Shown here in pieces: positions 5,771-7,207 of a stretch of 7,207 nt of DNA. The stretch's first letter is position 1. Each line of letters starts with the position of its first letter. The DNA is taken from positions 1 through 7,207 of the forward strand of contig JAUWMJ010000156.1 in NCBI GenBank assembly GCA_030613225.1. The letters run 5' to 3'. The notes below the pieces were generated by a model, which saw nothing but the letters and a program-made list of their open reading frames with translations, had not been told where the DNA came from and searched no databases. A program made the translations under genes and the position numbers. The DNA is from Desulfobacterales bacterium (GTDB taxonomy: Bacteria > Desulfobacterota > Desulfobacteria > Desulfobacterales > JAUWMJ01).

Positions 5771-6871
5771 TTAATATGAAAATGGCCACAGGTTAAAATA
5801 ATTTTTAATCTGCCACCAGCGATAGGCCAGACCGTTTGGTTCAAATATCATGAATGCACATATAGCCAGACCAAAGGCAGCCTCTTTAATAAATAAAAAG
5901 TCCATTAAAAGCTTGGGGAACGTATCGGCAAGAGGCAGTACCGCAAGTTGCAAAGCTTCCATCACAACTACCATAAATATGGAACCAAAGATGGCTCCAT
6001 GAATAGAACCCACACCACCGATGAGAATCACGCCCACAAGCCACAGAGACCAGAACCACGGAAAATGTTCCGGGCTGAGGGCTGCCAGATTGCTTATCCA
6101 GAAGGCACCGGCAATCCCACCAATAAATCCGGCTACAAAGAAGGCTAAAAGTTTGTATTTGAAAACATTAATACCCATCACTTCGGCAGAAATGTCATTG
6201 TCCCGAATAGCGACCCATGCTCTTCCTGCCTTTGATCGAAGAAGGTTGATTACAAGGAGACAACAGATAATAACCAGAATAAGCATCATAAAATAAACTT
6301 TAAGATCAGTGTCGATAACCCAGGGTCCAACCTTAATTGTGCCCGGCGGCAGGGAAAAGGCCTGGCCACGGCCGCCGATCTGGCTGACATACTGTGTCAG
6401 GATTAGATCTACAGTAATAAACTGGGCGGCCATGGTTGTTAAAATAAGGTAAAAGCCCTTTACCCTGGCTGAGGGCAATCCGAATAATACACTCCAGACG
6501 CCTGCAGCAATTGCAGCAACAATAATGCTGATTGGATATGCCAGACCCCAGTCCAAAAGAAATTGAGGCCATGGAAATTCAAGGGTAAGCAGGGTGCTGG
6601 TGTACGCGCCCACAGCTATGAATGCGCCATGACCTAATGTAATCTGTCCGCAAAAACCGATGAGAAGCTGCACCCCTAAAGCCCCAAGAATAGTATAGCC
6701 TATCATGTTGCATATGCTGAGAATGTAAGAATCTGAAACAAAAGGAATGACCAAAAAGAGAATCAGAGCAAGCAGGATCATCTTGCCCTTGATGAATTTT
6801 GTCTGCCACCATGCATGATCCTCAGCATAGTTCTGATGATAATTGCCACAGGGAAGCCATGTTGTTGACAT
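5771..6871 (-). CDS. livM: Branched-chain-amino-acid-type ABC transporter permease (LivM family)
   Basis: A 366-residue inner-membrane permease that pairs with LivH to form the channel. A hydrophilic ~30-residue N-terminus (YHQNYAEDHAWWQTKFIKGK) precedes about eight or more hydrophobic segments, the first around 31-46. Family hallmarks are GFCGQITLGHGAFIAVGAYT (72-91), GLPSARVKGFYLILTTMAAQ (131-150), the ATPase-contacting cytoplasmic loop GRAWVAIRDNDISAEVMGIN (216-235), and GGVGSIHGAIFGSIF (285-299). It ends with FEPNGLAYRWWQIKNYFNLWPF. Length is slightly above the usual 300-350 because of the N- and C-terminal extensions. GGAGT lies 6 nt before the ATG. It is separated from livH by 138 bp containing a palindromic repeat, a wide gap for such operons. 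Transport substrate is inferred to be a carboxylate from the operon's ligase gene, but amino acids cannot be excluded. Confidence 0.93.
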   Translation of the reverse strand: MSTTWLPCGNYHQNYAEDHAWWQTKFIKGKMILLALILFLVIPFVSDSYILSICNMIGYTILGALGVQLLIGFCGQITLGHGAFIAVGAYTSTLLTLEFPWPQFLLDWGLAYPISIIVAAIAAGVWSVLFGLPSARVKGFYLILTTMAAQFITVDLILTQYVSQIGGRGQAFSLPPGTIKVGPWVIDTDLKVYFMMLILVIICCLLVINLLRSKAGRAWVAIRDNDISAEVMGINVFKYKLLAFFVAGFIGGIAGAFWISNLAALSPEHFPWFWSLWLVGVILIGGVGSIHGAIFGSIFMVVVMEALQLAVLPLADTFPKLLMDFLFIKEAAFGLAICAFMIFEPNGLAYRWWQIKNYFNLWPFSY

Positions 6872-6950
6872 AGAATTACTCCGTTCTTTTTTTTATAAGA
6901 TTTTAGCGCACTATTTTGAAATCTTTTTTTTTATCAACTCTTCAGGAATC

Positions 6951-7008
6951 GGAGAGCCGGTGAACCGGAGAATCTCCGTTTCACCGCTTCATCGTTTCGC
7001 CGTTTCAC
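6951..7008. repeat. Palindrome plus four 8-bp tandem units (GTGAAACG family)
   Basis: Two structures are joined. First, GGTGAACCGGAGA (6959-6971) and TCTCCGTTTCACC (6973-6985) form a 27-nt palindrome with one mismatch around a central A. Second, four head-to-tail 8-mers follow: CGTTTCAC (6977-6984), CGCTTCAT (6985-6992), CGTTTCGC (6993-7000) and CGTTTCAC (7001-7008). The first unit is shared with the palindrome's right arm. An extra GGAGAGCC at 6951-6958 could compete for pairing. In the livH-livM transcript the hairpin is followed by an A-rich tract rather than a U-run, so it does not look like an intrinsic terminator. Confidence 0.75.
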
Positions 7009-7009
7009 A

Positions 7010-7207
7010 TTATACGCGTTCTATCCGCTCCCAGCCCCAAAGACCGTATGGCTTAAATAGCAGAAAAACGGCCATGAAAACAAAAGGAGCGATCTCTTTT
7101 ACACCGCCCGGAAAATAAACATCTAAATAAGTCCCGGAAAGATTCTGCAAGATCCCGATGGCAATACCGCCAACAATGGCCCCGGGAACGGAATTTAAAC
7201 CGCCAAG
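7010..7207 (-). CDS. livH: Branched-chain-amino-acid-type ABC transporter permease (LivH family), C-terminal 65 residues
   Basis: The window edge cuts this gene; only its last 65 codons and the TAA at 7012-7010 are visible. The fragment begins LGGLNSVPGAIVGGIAIGIL, the conserved LivH segment in which a GG(L/M)GS-like loop leads into the last transmembrane helices. It continues with NLSGTYLDVYFPGGVKEI and a hydrophobic APFVFMAVFLLFKPYGLWG that ends the permease. The frame runs open to the edge. LivH pairs with LivM to form the inner-membrane channel. It is transcribed before livM, so the operon promoter and probably livG lie to the right of the window. Confidence 0.9.
   Translation of the reverse strand, partial: LGGLNSVPGAIVGGIAIGILQNLSGTYLDVYFPGGVKEIAPFVFMAVFLLFKPYGLWGWERIERV

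Noticed and set aside
6333..6812. Minus-strand ORFs in another frame over livM (77 and 79 codons)
   Set aside because: They lie wholly within the well-supported livM frame and look like out-of-frame shadows with biased composition.
6872..6930. Possible promoter before livM (TTTCAA ... TATAAA on the minus strand, 18-nt spacing)
   Set aside because: The -35 matches only half of the consensus and the region is AT-rich, so such matches arise by chance; livM is plausibly read from upstream.

Overview
The window looks like a chromosomal segment of an anaerobic, acyl-CoA-metabolising member of the Desulfobacterota (Desulfobacterales-like, sulfate-reducer type). This rests on the pairing of a two-subunit NDP-forming acyl-CoA synthetase with a branched-chain-amino-acid-type (Liv) ABC transporter operon that carries its own AMP-forming acyl-CoA ligase. 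It also rests on the GGTTCAG-, CACGGAG- and GTGAAACG-type dispersed repeats between genes, which I associate with that group from memory rather than from any search. The assignment is an inference; there is no rRNA or other strong taxonomic marker here.

Layout. The plus strand holds positions 1-1165: the 3' end of the alpha (CoA-ligase) subunit gene of an NDP-forming acyl-CoA synthetase, a roughly 175-bp inverted-repeat element, and the complete beta (ATP-grasp) subunit gene. Everything from 1338 to the right edge is on the minus strand. In transcription order it is: livH-type permease (3' end only, 7207-7010), livM-type permease (6871-5771), periplasmic substrate-binding protein (5694-4447), livF-type ATPase (4413-3601), a small LEA2-like lipoprotein (3573-2977) and an AMP-forming acyl-CoA ligase (2864-1338). 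The two blocks converge at 1166-1337, which holds a degenerate repeat and a hairpin. No stretch over 300 bases lacks a gene.

How the genes fit together. The Liv-type transporter probably imports a carboxylic acid (aromatic, branched or fatty). The AMP-forming ligase would trap it as a CoA thioester. The opposing NDP-forming synthetase could recover ATP from acyl-CoA, or activate acids at lower cost. The exact substrate cannot be read from the sequence. The second ATPase (livG) is not in the window and would be expected beyond the right edge.

Most notable observations. (1) A repeat element sits at the alpha/beta junction and supplies the last ~24-27 codons of the alpha subunit. (2) The AMP-forming ligase departs from the family consensus at both the phosphate-binding loop and the position of the C-terminal catalytic lysine. 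(3) A LEA2-type lipoprotein is embedded in the transporter operon. (4) A near-perfect 27-nt palindrome fused to four 8-bp tandem units lies between livH and livM. (5) A 13-nt anti-Shine-Dalgarno match directly follows livM with no start codon in range. I found no CRISPR array, tRNA, rRNA, transposase or clearly new defence or mobile system.
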